Positions 43,971 through 53,793 of a stretch of DNA of 64,000 nt are shown here, piece after piece. The notes beneath the pieces are model-generated. The model was not told where the DNA came from and ran no database searches. It saw only the letters and a list, made by a program, of their open reading frames with translations. Within the stretch, counting starts at the first letter, position 1, and every line of letters starts with the position of its first letter. The translations under genes were made by a program, and so were the position numbers. The DNA comes from Mesorhizobium sp. CAU 1732 (GTDB lineage Bacteria > Pseudomonadota > Alphaproteobacteria > Rhizobiales > Rhizobiaceae). The DNA is taken from assembly GCF_039888675.1 (NCBI RefSeq), contig NZ_JBDQQR010000003.1, forward strand, positions 248,001 through 312,000. The letters are read 5' to 3'.

Positions 43971-44096
43971 CCTTCTCCCCGTTCACGGGGAGAAGATGCC
44001 GGCAGGCAGATGAGGGGCGGCGCGAACTTGTCAGAACGGGACGCTGCCCCTCATCCGACCCTTCGGGCCACCTTCTCCCCGTGAACGGGGAGAAGG
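43971..44096. repeat. Pair of CTTCTCCCCG...CGGGGAG palindromes between E1alpha and E1beta
   Basis: Copies at 43971-43995 (GTTCAC core) and 44071-44096 (GTGAAC core), facing each other, with GATGCCGGCAGGCAGATGAGGGG and CCCCTCATCCGACCCTTCGGGCC between them. They lie inside the bkd transcript. Confidence 0.82.
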
Positions 44097-44117
44097 AAAT
44101 GCTGGCGCTCGCCATCC

Positions 44118-45609
<1,492 letters not shown>

Positions 45610-46803
45610 TCAAAGCTGGAGTTTGGTCCACGCGCCGTTCTTCGCCGACGATTTCACGCAGGCCTCGACGAACGCGACGCCTTCGACGCCATCGGCGACC
45701 GTCGGGAAAACGACCTCCTTGGGCAGCTTGGCGTTTTTGCGCCGCATGGCGCGGATCGCGCGCGCGGCCTCCGCGTAGATGTTGGCGAAGCCTTCGAGAT
45801 AGCCTTCCGGGTGGCCGCCGGGAATGCGCGAGACCCGCGCGGCCGCCGCGCCCGCGCCCGCGCCGTTGCGCGTGATCAGCCGTTTCTCCTGCCCGAACGG
45901 CGTGAACCAGAGATGGTTCGGATGCTCCTGCTCCCATTCGAGCCCGCCCTTCGTGCCGTACACCGCGAGCTTGAGCGTGTTCTCGTGGCCCGGCGCGACC
46001 TGGCTCGCCCACAGCATGCCCTTGGCCGCCGGCGCTTTCGCCTGGGCCTTGAAGCGCAGCATCACATGCGCGTTGTCGTCGAGCCGCCGCCCCGGCACAT
46101 AGGCCGACAGGTCGGCCGCGAGCGTGTCGAGTTCCAGCCCGGTCACGAAGCGCAGCAGATTGTAGGCGTGCGTGCCGATGTCGCCTGTCGCGCCACCCGC
46201 GCCGGACTGCTTCGGGTCGGTGCGCCAGCTCGCCTGCTTGGAGCCGGATGCCTCGACATTCTCGGTCAGCCAGTCCTGCGCATAGTGCGCCTGGACGACG
46301 CGGATGTCGCCGAGCAGCCCCTTCGCCACCATCTCGCGCGCCTGCCGCACCATCGGATAGCCGGTGTAGTTGTGCGTCAGCACGAACAGCTTCCCGCTCT
46401 TCGCCGCAGCCGCCGCGAGCTTCTTGGCGTCTGCCAGGTTCGACGTCAGCGGCTTGTCGCAGATGACGTGGATGCCCGCATCGAGGAATGCCTTCGCGGC
46501 CGGATAGTGCATGTGGTTCGGCGTCACGATCGCGACGGCCTCGATGCCGTCGGGTCGCTTCGCCTCCGCCTTCGCCATCTCCGCGAAGGACGCATAGCTG
46601 CGGTCCGGGTCGAGCCCCAGTTCCGCGCCCGACGCCTTGGCGCGCGCTGGATCAGAAGACAGCGCGCCCGCGACAAGCTGGAACTCGCCGTCGAGCCGGG
46701 CCGCGATGCGATGCACGCCGCCGATGAATGCGCCCTGCCCGCCGCCGACCATCCCGTAGCGGATCGGTGTGTTGTCGCCCGGGGTCCTGCTCTCGCCTGC
46801 CAT
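45610..46803 (-). CDS. Gfo/Idh/MocA-family oxidoreductase
   Basis: A 397-residue NAD(P)-dependent dehydrogenase. RYGMVGGGQGAFIGGVHRIAA is the Rossmann nucleotide-binding loop; VICDKPLTSN carries the EKP-like catalytic Lys motif (here DKP). The C-terminal domain has SGAGGATGDIGTHAYNLLRFVTGLE, the usual G-D-x-G-x-H segment. Members oxidise or reduce sugars and inositols; the substrate is unknown. The ATG at 46803 has GGAGTG upstream; the frame could start four codons earlier. Confidence 0.87.
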   Translation of the reverse strand: MAGESRTPGDNTPIRYGMVGGGQGAFIGGVHRIAARLDGEFQLVAGALSSDPARAKASGAELGLDPDRSYASFAEMAKAEAKRPDGIEAVAIVTPNHMHYPAAKAFLDAGIHVICDKPLTSNLADAKKLAAAAAKSGKLFVLTHNYTGYPMVRQAREMVAKGLLGDIRVVQAHYAQDWLTENVEASGSKQASWRTDPKQSGAGGATGDIGTHAYNLLRFVTGLELDTLAADLSAYVPGRRLDDNAHVMLRFKAQAKAPAAKGMLWASQVAPGHENTLKLAVYGTKGGLEWEQEHPNHLWFTPFGQEKRLITRNGAGAGAAAARVSRIPGGHPEGYLEGFANIYAEAARAIRAMRRKNAKLPKEVVFPTVADGVEGVAFVEACVKSSAKNGAWTKLQL

Positions 46804-46888
46804 GTCGCACTCCATCTCAAAAAGCGCCGGGACTGTCGCGCATCACCTAAACCGATTCAAGTGCCGGCAAGCGATCGCGGAAAGCCTA

Positions 46889-47028
46889 CCCCCACCCCTT
46901 ACCCCTCCCCACAAGGGGGAAGGAGGGCTTCAACGTCACGCTTCTCTTTTCCGCTTGGTGCTTCTTGACCTGTCGCAGTTCGGCGCTTCCGGCTCCCTCC
47001 CCCTTGTGGGGAGGGGTAGGGGGTGGGG
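46889..47028. repeat. Inverted intergenic repeat, CCCCCACCCC...GGGGTGGGGG family
   Basis: CCCCCACCCCTTACCCCTCC with CACAAGGGGGA at the left, and CTCCCCCTTGTGGGGAGGGG with TAGGGGGTGGGG at the right ending at 47028, form an inverted repeat of about 140 bp. It lies in the 348-bp gap upstream of the Gfo/Idh/MocA gene and of the divergent phosphosugar transferase, where both promoters must also be. Confidence 0.85.
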
Positions 47029-47151
47029 TAAAGCCATATCCCTTTGCGCGGCCCATCACCTGCAGCATTACGCCGTCCCGCCCTCCCCGTGGCCCGCTCC
47101 TTGCTTGACCCCTCATGAGGCGTCCGCACGACGCACAAAACGTATCAGGGG

Positions 47152-48642
47152 GTGAAGATATTGTCTCTTAAAGACACAGACTTCCCGGAACCGCGCTTCC
47201 AGCACGCGGTACCTCTCGGCGAATATCAGCCGCTGGGACTGCGCGCGCGGCCCCAGGCGGTGAGCCCGCAGGTCGCGGGACAGATCTACGCGGCCATCGA
47301 ACTGACCGTCGTCCTGACGCTCGGCGTGGCGATCGGCTACCTCTACGTCTACGGCCAGCTCGAACACCACGACTTCATGAACACCTATATCTGGCCGTCG
47401 ATCCTGACGGTCGTGGTGTTCGGCTACCTGAACTACAGGTCGGACCAGTACTCGCTCGATCGGCTGTCCCGCTTTGTGACACATTCCGGCGGGACCATCG
47501 CCAACCTTGCCGGTGCCTTCGGCGTCGTGGCGCTCATCGGCGTCGTGTTCGGCGCGGCCGGCGAATTCTCGCGCGTCTGGTTCGGCGTGTGGCTGATCGC
47601 GGCCGCCGCGAGCGTCTGGACGATGCGCGCGATCGCGTCCGGCGTCTTCCGAAGCGAACTCATCCGCGGCGCGATTTGCCGGCAGGCCGCCATCTTCGGT
47701 ATGGACCAGCCGCTCCAGCGCGCGCTGAAGGCGCTCGCCTCCGACGACAGCGGCGTCAAGATCATGGGCGTGTTCAGCCCGGAATCGTCGGTCTCCGACA
47801 CGGACCCGATCGAACGCGACCAGGGCCTCGCAAAGCTCATCGCCTTCGGCCAGAGCCACAGCCTCGACACGATCATCATCGCCCTGCCGCCGTCCCGCCG
47901 CCGCTATCTGCAGACCATGCTGGCGGAGCTGAGCGTGCTTCCGGCCGAGATCAAGCTGTTGCCGGATATCGAGACGCAGGCGGTGCCCATGCATGGCATC
48001 AGCTCGCTGGCGCGCGTGCAGTTCATCGACATCCAGCAAAAGCCGATCTCCGGCTGGGGTCACATGATGAAGGCCGTCGAGGACTATTCGATCGCAGCGA
48101 TCGCCACGATCCTGCTCGCGCCCCTGCTCCTCGTCGTCGCCGCCGCCATCAAGCTCGACAGCTCCGGCCCGGTTTTCTTCCGCCAGAAGCGCCATGGGCT
48201 GAACAACAAGGTCATCTCGGTCCTCAAGTTCCGCACCATGCACGTCCAGCAGGAGAACCGTTTCCTCCAGGCCACGCGCAACGACAAGCGCGTCACGCGG
48301 GTCGGCCGCATCCTGCGCCGCCTGTCGATCGACGAGTTGCCGCAACTCTTCAACGTGCTGCGCGGCGAGATGTCGATCGTCGGTCCGCGCCCCCATGCCG
48401 TCGAGATGAACGCGGCCTATTGCCAGCTCCTGCCGCTCTACAACAACCGCCATCGGGTGAAGCCCGGCATCACCGGCTGGGCGCAGGTCAACGACTATCG
48501 CGGCCCGACCTACACGGTCGAGGACATGCGCAAGCGCCTCGACGCCGACCTCTATTACATCGAGAACTGGTCCATCCTCTTCGACGTCTCGATCATCGCT
48601 GCGACGCCCTTCATCGGGCTCATCCACAAGAACGCCGTTTGA
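47152..48642 (+). CDS. Undecaprenyl-phosphate hexose phosphotransferase (WcaJ-like)
   Basis: A 496-residue membrane enzyme. About five N-terminal helices (first IYAAIELTVVLTLGVAIGYLY) precede a CoA-binding-like domain (VKIMGVFSPESS) and a C-terminal bacterial sugar-transferase domain: VFFRQKRHGLNNKVISVLKF, KFRTMHV, RRLSIDELPQLFNVLRGEMS, SIVGPRPHAVEMN and VKPGITGWAQVN. It moves glucose- or galactose-1-phosphate from a UDP-sugar onto undecaprenyl phosphate, starting the second polymer. The start is either GTG at 47152 or TTG at 47161; the GGGGG lies at better spacing for the TTG. Confidence 0.92.
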   Translation: MKILSLKDTDFPEPRFQHAVPLGEYQPLGLRARPQAVSPQVAGQIYAAIELTVVLTLGVAIGYLYVYGQLEHHDFMNTYIWPSILTVVVFGYLNYRSDQYSLDRLSRFVTHSGGTIANLAGAFGVVALIGVVFGAAGEFSRVWFGVWLIAAAASVWTMRAIASGVFRSELIRGAICRQAAIFGMDQPLQRALKALASDDSGVKIMGVFSPESSVSDTDPIERDQGLAKLIAFGQSHSLDTIIIALPPSRRRYLQTMLAELSVLPAEIKLLPDIETQAVPMHGISSLARVQFIDIQQKPISGWGHMMKAVEDYSIAAIATILLAPLLLVVAAAIKLDSSGPVFFRQKRHGLNNKVISVLKFRTMHVQQENRFLQATRNDKRVTRVGRILRRLSIDELPQLFNVLRGEMSIVGPRPHAVEMNAAYCQLLPLYNNRHRVKPGITGWAQVNDYRGPTYTVEDMRKRLDADLYYIENWSILFDVSIIAATPFIGLIHKNAV

Positions 48643-48647
48643 AGGAC

Positions 48648-49427
48648 ATGACGATGCGAAACAGGGAAATCCGGGACATGATCCCCGTCTGCACGCTCGG
48701 CGGCATGATCAGCGCCAGCCTCAGCCGCAGGGAAACCGTGCAACTGATCGACGACGCGATCGCGGGCCGCCTGCCGAACATGCAGCAGCCGCTCTTCATG
48801 ACCTCGTCGAACGGCCAGGTCATCTCGATGTATGCGCGCGATCCGGAGCTTCGCGAGCTGTTCCAGCAGGCCGACGTGATCAGCGCCGACGGCCAGCCCA
48901 TGGTAACCGTCTCGCGTCTCCTGACCTCGCGGCCCGTGCCCGACCGCACCAGCACGACCGACCTGTTCGACGATGCGAGCCTCATGCTGCCCGAAGGCAC
49001 GACCTACTTCATGTTCGGGGCGACCGCGGACGAGATCGAGCGCGCGGCGCAGACCGTGCGCGAGCGCTATCCCCGCATCCGCCTTCTCGGCTACTCGCAC
49101 GGCTATCTCGACGCGGCCGGCGAAGCGGCCCTGCTCGACGATCTGGACCGCCTGCGCCCGGACATTCTGTGGATCGGCCTCGGCGTTCCGCGCGAACAGG
49201 CCTTCGTCGTGCGCCACATGGAGCGCCTCGGCAGCGTCAAGGTCATCAAGACCTCCGGCGGGTTGTTCAACTTCATCTCCGGCTCGCGCCGCCGCGCGCC
49301 TGCCTGGATGCAGCGCATGGGCCTCGAATGGCTCTACCGCACCGCGCTCGAACCGCGGCGTCTGGCGATGCGCTACATCGTCACCAACCCGCACAGCCTC
49401 TTCCTCCTGCTGACGCGCACGGGCTGA
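48648..49427 (+). CDS. WecG/TagA/CpsF-family glycosyltransferase
   Basis: A 259-residue GT26 enzyme. FMTSSNGQVISMYARDPELRE, ADVISADGQPMV, YFMFGATADEIERAA and ILWIGLGVPREQAFVVRHM are the conserved blocks of the family (usual ADG-P and LG-P-KQE motifs, here LGVPREQ). It adds the second or later sugar (often ManNAcA-type or glucose) to the lipid-linked unit. It lies 5 bp after the phosphosugar transferase. The ATG at 48654 fits the GAAGGAC ribosome-binding site better than that at 48648. Confidence 0.9.
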   Translation: MTMRNREIRDMIPVCTLGGMISASLSRRETVQLIDDAIAGRLPNMQQPLFMTSSNGQVISMYARDPELRELFQQADVISADGQPMVTVSRLLTSRPVPDRTSTTDLFDDASLMLPEGTTYFMFGATADEIERAAQTVRERYPRIRLLGYSHGYLDAAGEAALLDDLDRLRPDILWIGLGVPREQAFVVRHMERLGSVKVIKTSGGLFNFISGSRRRAPAWMQRMGLEWLYRTALEPRRLAMRYIVTNPHSLFLLLTRTG

Positions 49428-49434
49428 CACGACG

Positions 49435-50796
49435 ATGACGGCGATCGACCATTCCGGAATTCGCGCTCGCAAGGCCGCCGCGCCCATCATCACGGATGCG
49501 CGCGCCTTCCAGCTTTTCCTGATCACGGCAACGATCGTCGCTTTGCCGCTCAACTGGTTCCTGGGCACCAGCCTGCCCTGGATTTTCGGCGTCTCGGCCT
49601 TCCTCGCCTTCGGCATCGTCCGCCTCTCGCTGCCCGAATGGCAGCTCGTGACCGTGGTGGGGGCGCTCCTGATGTCCCTGCTGCTGGCCATGATCATGGA
49701 CTATCAGGGCCAGCGCGCGCTGGCGGCGCTCTACAACATCGCGCTGATGCTGATCTTCATCCTGTTCATCAATCACGGCCGCCAGATCGACAACGCCGCG
49801 CGCACGCGGCGCGGGACATGGCCGAAGGACGCGGTCTATCGCGCGGCGTTCTACGCCTACCTCGCCTATGTCTTCTACATGGTGGCCGTACAGGCCTGGA
49901 TCGCGGCCACCGGCACGGTCCGATACTCCTTCGACGCGCTCCTGCTGGGCCGCATTCCCGGCCTGCCGGGCATCCTCGAACTCTACGTCGACAATGTCGT
50001 GGTCGATTCCGACTGGATCGCCGGCGCCGTGCAGTCGCGCATCCACGGCATGGGCGTCTACGCCACCGAAAGCGCGATGCAGGTCGTGCTGCTCGGCCTC
50101 ATCGCGGTCGTCTATCTCATCCGCAAGCGTCGCTTCGGCTGGGCCATCGCGGCCGAGCTGTCGATCCTGCCGATGCTCATTCCTTTCGGCAGCCGCACCA
50201 CCGGCCTTGCCTATGTCGCGTCGCTGCTCCTCGTCGTCACGCTGTGGCGCGGCGGGTTGAAGCTGGCGGCGATCCTGCTCGGGCCGGTGATCGTCGCGGG
50301 GCTCCTGTTCTTCGCGTCGGACATCGTCACCGGCATCGAATCCATGGCCCAGTCGGTCGCCGATGCGCGCGCCGGCTCGACGGAATCGCGCATGGCCACC
50401 TATCAGATCGCGGTTCGCATGGTGCTCGACCAGAACCTCCTGATGGGCCTCGGCATCAAGCCGCAAAACGAGTATTTTCCGGCGATCCCGATCGGCTCGC
50501 ATTCCAGCGTCGTCTCGGTCTTCACCCGCGCCGGTCTGATCGGCCTGATCCTGTTCCTCGCCTACTACGCGACGCTGCTCGTCCGCATCGCCGCGATACA
50601 GCTCATCTCGCTGTCACGCGGCACATTCCTGACCATGGAAGCGCGGCTGGAGATGGCCTATCTCTCGCGCATCGTCTTCGTGGTGCTGGTCTGGTGCCTC
50701 ACGGAAGATCTCGACGCGCCGATCTACCACGCCATGCTGTCGGGCCTCGCGATCGGCATCTTCTGGAACATGAGCGAACGCCTGCGCAAGGCGTGA
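49435..50796 (+). CDS. O-antigen ligase/Wzy-type polymerase-like membrane protein
   Basis: A 453-residue protein with about 11-12 predicted helices (FLITATIVALPLNWFLGTSLP, WQLVTVVGALLMSLLLAMI and others). A large periplasmic-type loop lies mid-protein (about 285-365), with RSRTTGLAY-like GSRTTGLAYVAS and MATYQIAVRMVLDQNLLMGL before the last helices, where HSSVVSVFTRAGLIGLILFL resembles the conserved H-x-x-x-x(L) segment of the Wzy_C/ligase family. It would polymerise repeat units in the periplasm. It follows the WecG-like gene by 7 bp, so it is in the same transcript. Confidence 0.78.
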   Translation: MTAIDHSGIRARKAAAPIITDARAFQLFLITATIVALPLNWFLGTSLPWIFGVSAFLAFGIVRLSLPEWQLVTVVGALLMSLLLAMIMDYQGQRALAALYNIALMLIFILFINHGRQIDNAARTRRGTWPKDAVYRAAFYAYLAYVFYMVAVQAWIAATGTVRYSFDALLLGRIPGLPGILELYVDNVVVDSDWIAGAVQSRIHGMGVYATESAMQVVLLGLIAVVYLIRKRRFGWAIAAELSILPMLIPFGSRTTGLAYVASLLLVVTLWRGGLKLAAILLGPVIVAGLLFFASDIVTGIESMAQSVADARAGSTESRMATYQIAVRMVLDQNLLMGLGIKPQNEYFPAIPIGSHSSVVSVFTRAGLIGLILFLAYYATLLVRIAAIQLISLSRGTFLTMEARLEMAYLSRIVFVVLVWCLTEDLDAPIYHAMLSGLAIGIFWNMSERLRKA

Positions 50797-50803
50797 GCGA
50801 GCC

Positions 50804-51913
50804 TCAAGCCCGCGATTGCACGGCCGCCTCGCGTGCCGGAAAGCGCACCAGCGTCAGCATCACCGTCACGACGACGATGATATACGTTCCGTCCAGATCC
50901 AGCGGCAGAGGCCGGTACAGATGGAAAAGGTCTGCTCCCACGCATATCGCCAGTTGGATCGCGGCGACGATCGCCAGCACCACTGTCACCTCGCGCTTGC
51001 GCGCGGCGTCCATGCCCGGCGGCATGTAGACACGCGCATAGGCCCACACGAAGAACGGCATCAGGACGGCGTTCGAAACCAGCCAGATGAAGTCGCTGGT
51101 CGCCTGGTCGGACATCGCCATGTCCACCGCGACGAATGGCGAAACCAGCGCAACGACATAACCCGCCACCGCTGACGCCAGGAACGGCGGCCACAGAAGA
51201 ATTGCCGGCGACAGGATGCGATCCGTGTCGCCATCGCCATGTCGGCGGGAAAGAAGGCCGTTGGCATAGACCGCGAGCACCACGGCAGCCACCACATAGA
51301 GACCGACAGTCCATCCGTCCGCGGCCGGGGTCGCTCCGATCCGCACCATCTCCAGCCCGGATACGAGCTCGGGCGGCAGCGCCGACAGGAACGGTATCGC
51401 GAGCAGGAGCCAGAACCCGGCAACGCGGTTCGGGAGTTCGATCCCGTGGGCTATCCAGATCAGGACCGCGACGCCTCCCACGAGACATGCGATGCCGACG
51501 GGCACGAACGCGATGGCATCGGGACCGGCCAGCCCGGACGTTTCCAGCGCGACCATGATCCCATAGGCCTGCAGGCCCGCCATCAGGAGCGCCATGACGA
51601 CTATGACGAGGTTCAGCCTGTTGGCGTTTGCCTCCGAGGCCATCTGCCATCTGGCCAGCGGCGGAATGGCAAGCTTGGCGATCTCCGCAAGGACGAGGAC
51701 GCTGAAGAACGGGACGATGCCAAGGGCGAAGATCGACAGCCGCGCCAGAAAGCCGCTCGAATAGCCCGCCTGCTGGATCAATCGCTCGGTATCGAGCCCG
51801 GGAAGCGGAATGCGCGACCCGACTATGTAGACCACGAACACAACCGCCATCACCCCCGCCACGCGCCATGCAACGGTCGGAGTGCCTTCGAATCGTGTCG
51901 GTGTATCGGTCAT
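50804..51913 (-). CDS. Divergent, shortened SecY-like membrane protein
   Basis: A 369-residue protein with about 10 helices. IVGSRIPLPGLDTERL (30-45) and ARLSIFALGIVPFFSVLVL (57-75) follow the SecY pattern of IGSFIPIPGID and SRASIFALGIMPYISASII closely. LPPELVSG (179-186), and the final DGTYIIVVVTVMLTLV match the ends of TM5 and TM10. The cytoplasmic loops corresponding to SecY C4 (about 221-236) and C5 (about 294-308) are short, and the C5 contact motif is gone. A true SecY has about 440 residues. It is probably a paralog with a specialised role. It converges on the Wzy-like gene (7 bp apart). Start at 51913 lacks a clear ribosome-binding site. Confidence 0.72.
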   Translation of the reverse strand: MTDTPTRFEGTPTVAWRVAGVMAVVFVVYIVGSRIPLPGLDTERLIQQAGYSSGFLARLSIFALGIVPFFSVLVLAEIAKLAIPPLARWQMASEANANRLNLVIVVMALLMAGLQAYGIMVALETSGLAGPDAIAFVPVGIACLVGGVAVLIWIAHGIELPNRVAGFWLLLAIPFLSALPPELVSGLEMVRIGATPAADGWTVGLYVVAAVVLAVYANGLLSRRHGDGDTDRILSPAILLWPPFLASAVAGYVVALVSPFVAVDMAMSDQATSDFIWLVSNAVLMPFFVWAYARVYMPPGMDAARKREVTVVLAIVAAIQLAICVGADLFHLYRPLPLDLDGTYIIVVVTVMLTLVRFPAREAAVQSRA

Positions 51914-52052
51914 AACGCCATGGTAACAACCGGCTTCCCCGCCGCAAGCGCCCTTGCCGTCCGCTTGCCTGGTCACACCCCACGTCGTCATGCTCGGGCG
52001 AAGTACACGAACGATCCCCACCCACTTCGTCATCCTCAAGGCATCCCCCCAC

Positions 52053-52260
52053 CCACTTCGTCATCCTCGGGCGGAGCCTTGAGCGAAGCGAGAGGCGCAG
52101 ACCCGGGGATCCATGCCTCTCCGGCTCCGTTGCTCGGTGGTGCAGAACTTGGCGCGCCTGCGACCATCCGAGACCACCCCGCTCGTCACCAACTGCCGAG
52201 GCATGGATTCCCGGGTCTCCCTCCGCTGCGCTCCGGTCGCCCGAGAATGACGAAGTGGGG
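52053..52260. repeat. Long inverted repeat element, copy 1
   Basis: CACTTCGTCATCCTCGGGCG at the left and CGCCCGAGAATGACGAAGTG-type sequence at the right end face each other; inner arms are GACCCGGGGATCCATGCCTC and GAGGCATGGATTCCCGGGTC. The arms are about 65 bp each, with imperfect pairing. The middle holds GTTGCTCGGTGGTGCAGAAC. This is a common type of mosaic intergenic element in rhizobia; no transposase is present. Confidence 0.8.
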
Positions 52261-52336
52261 TGGAGATCGCTAAGGTGAGGTGGTTTCAACTGAGCCAGAT
52301 TCGGAGGCGGTGACGGTTGTCGATGAGCATCCCACT

Positions 52337-52560
52337 CCACTTCGTCATCCTCGGGCGGAGCGTCGAGCGAAGCTCGATGCGCAGACCCGGGGATCCATGC
52401 CTCGCCGGTCCCACCACTGGATGGGGCAGAACCGGGCGCTTATCCGGGGAACCAGAGACCGCGAACCATCGGGACCACCCCGCTTGTCACCCACCGGCGA
52501 GGCATGGATTCTCGGGTCTTCCTCCGCTGCGCTCCGGTCGCCCGAGAATGACGAAATCGA
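52337..52560. repeat. Long inverted repeat element, copy 2
   Basis: A second copy in the same orientation as the element at 52053: CCACTTCGTCATCCTCGGGC and GACCCGGGGATCCATGCCTC at the left, GAGGCATGGATTCTCGGGTC and GCCCGAGAATGACGAA at the right. The two copies differ mainly in their middle part, which points to duplication followed by drift or to two insertions. Confidence 0.8.
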
Positions 52561-52725
52561 GGTGGAGATCGCCGGTGGAGAGAATTTCACATCGCCGAAA
52601 CCGTTTCCCAAGCCCGATCAGCCACTTGCGAAATACCCCCTCCGAACCCCGCCCCATTTTATCCACCCCCCTCCCGACCCGCGCGATAATCCCGCCGCCC
52701 TGACCAAATGGGCGCGGAGGATGCG

Positions 52726-53526
52726 ATGGATTGGAAGGCCGCGATCGAGACGAACCGTCAGGCGCTGAAGCGCGTGCTGGTAACCCTTGTGGCACTCGCC
52801 GGCATCACCGGCGGCAACAACGCAGACCGCACCACCACCTTGCCGCGCCATCTCCACCGCGCCGTGCTGCGGCTGCTGCGCCCGGCGGAAGCCGCGGCGC
52901 GGCGGCTGGTCATCGTCGCCGCGCGTGACATGGACCCACCGCCGACGCGCAAGGCGACGCAGCCAGCGCCTGTCGCGCATCGCAAACCGGTGGCGCATCC
53001 CGGCACGCCCCCGAAAACCCCGGCCAGAACGATGACCCTGCCGCTGTTCGATCCGCTGCCGCGATGGCGCGGACGCAGGCGGCCGGCGGCACTTGGCGTG
53101 CCACGCATCCGCGTTCCCGGCTTCAGCGCGCCGTCCATAGTCGCCTTGCGCCGCCCGCCTCGGGCCGACGATCCGATCGACGCGGCGCGTCTCGCGCTGC
53201 GCCTGCAGGCGCTCGGTCGCGCACTCGACGATCTGCCCGCCCACGCCCGCCGCTTCGCGCGCTGGCGCGCAAACCGCGACGCCATAAGTGCGCAAAACAG
53301 AAACCACGGTGCCGCACTTGACCCTCCCTTTTGCGGGAAGGGTCGGCAGGCCATCGGAGGGGAGCGAAGGATTGCGAGACGGGGTGCGGGTGGTCGCCGC
53401 GTCTGGCCGCTGCGTCCCGGCCGCCCGCCCGGCGCGCGCTCCCGACCAACCCACGAGGTCCACGACGCGCTCGCCACCCTCCATGGCCTGGCTCTCTGGG
53501 CAATGGAGCCGCCCGACACATCATGA
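52726..53526 (+). CDS. Conserved-type hypothetical protein, Arg/Pro-rich
   Basis: A 266-residue protein from the ATG at 52726 (MDWKAAIETNRQALKRVLVT), with an earlier ATG at 52708. The first 60 residues contain a hydrophobic helix (VLVTLVALAGITGG) that may anchor or export it; the remainder is rich in Arg, Pro and Ala. Residues at about 205-230 (DPPFCGKGRQAIGGERRIAR) look like translation of another intergenic repeat motif. The very Arg/Pro-rich body could be partly non-coding, although the N-terminus looks real. Function unknown. It lies between repeat blocks and precedes a convergent Wzz gene. Confidence 0.55.
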   Translation: MDWKAAIETNRQALKRVLVTLVALAGITGGNNADRTTTLPRHLHRAVLRLLRPAEAAARRLVIVAARDMDPPPTRKATQPAPVAHRKPVAHPGTPPKTPARTMTLPLFDPLPRWRGRRRPAALGVPRIRVPGFSAPSIVALRRPPRADDPIDAARLALRLQALGRALDDLPAHARRFARWRANRDAISAQNRNHGAALDPPFCGKGRQAIGGERRIARRGAGGRRVWPLRPGRPPGARSRPTHEVHDALATLHGLALWAMEPPDTS

Positions 53527-53793
53527 CGGCGCGGGACGGCGAACGGATTCCCGAAATGGCCAGACCGGAAACGGGGCGTGGCAGCGAGGACGCGCGTCGA
53601 CTTTCCTTCTCCCCGCCTGCGGGGAGAAGGTGCCCGAAGGGCGGATGAGGGGCAGCGCGAACGTTGGATATCTTTGCGGAAAGATAAGGACGATGGGGAT
53701 AGAACCAGCCAGAACCTGACGCCTTCGCGCCGCCCCTCATCCGGCACTACGTGCCACCTTCTCCCCGTGAACGGGGAGAAGGAACACCACCCC
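53527..53793. repeat. Intergenic palindromes before the Wzz-like gene end
   Basis: A 267-bp gap between convergent genes with two CTTCTCCCCG...CGGGGAG palindromes at 53605-53630 (GCCTGC core) and 53757-53782 (GTGAAC core), with outer arms GTGCCCGAAGGGCGGATGAG and CGCCCCTCATCCGGCACTAC. Placed between two converging transcripts, they could act as a two-way terminator. No gene is seen. Confidence 0.8.

Larger units (their letters stand above)
51914..52725. other. Repeat-rich intergenic region, no gene seen
   Basis: An 812-bp gap between the SecY-like and the hypothetical gene at 52726. Most of it is two diverged copies of a long inverted element (52053-52260 and 52337-52560) and partial copies near 51985-52040. 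Open frames that cross it merely translate repeats. Confidence 0.7.

Noticed and set aside
52053..52560. CRISPR-like repeats
   Set aside because: There are only two long copies, each an inverted repeat with variable centre; no regular short repeat-spacer pattern and no cas gene.
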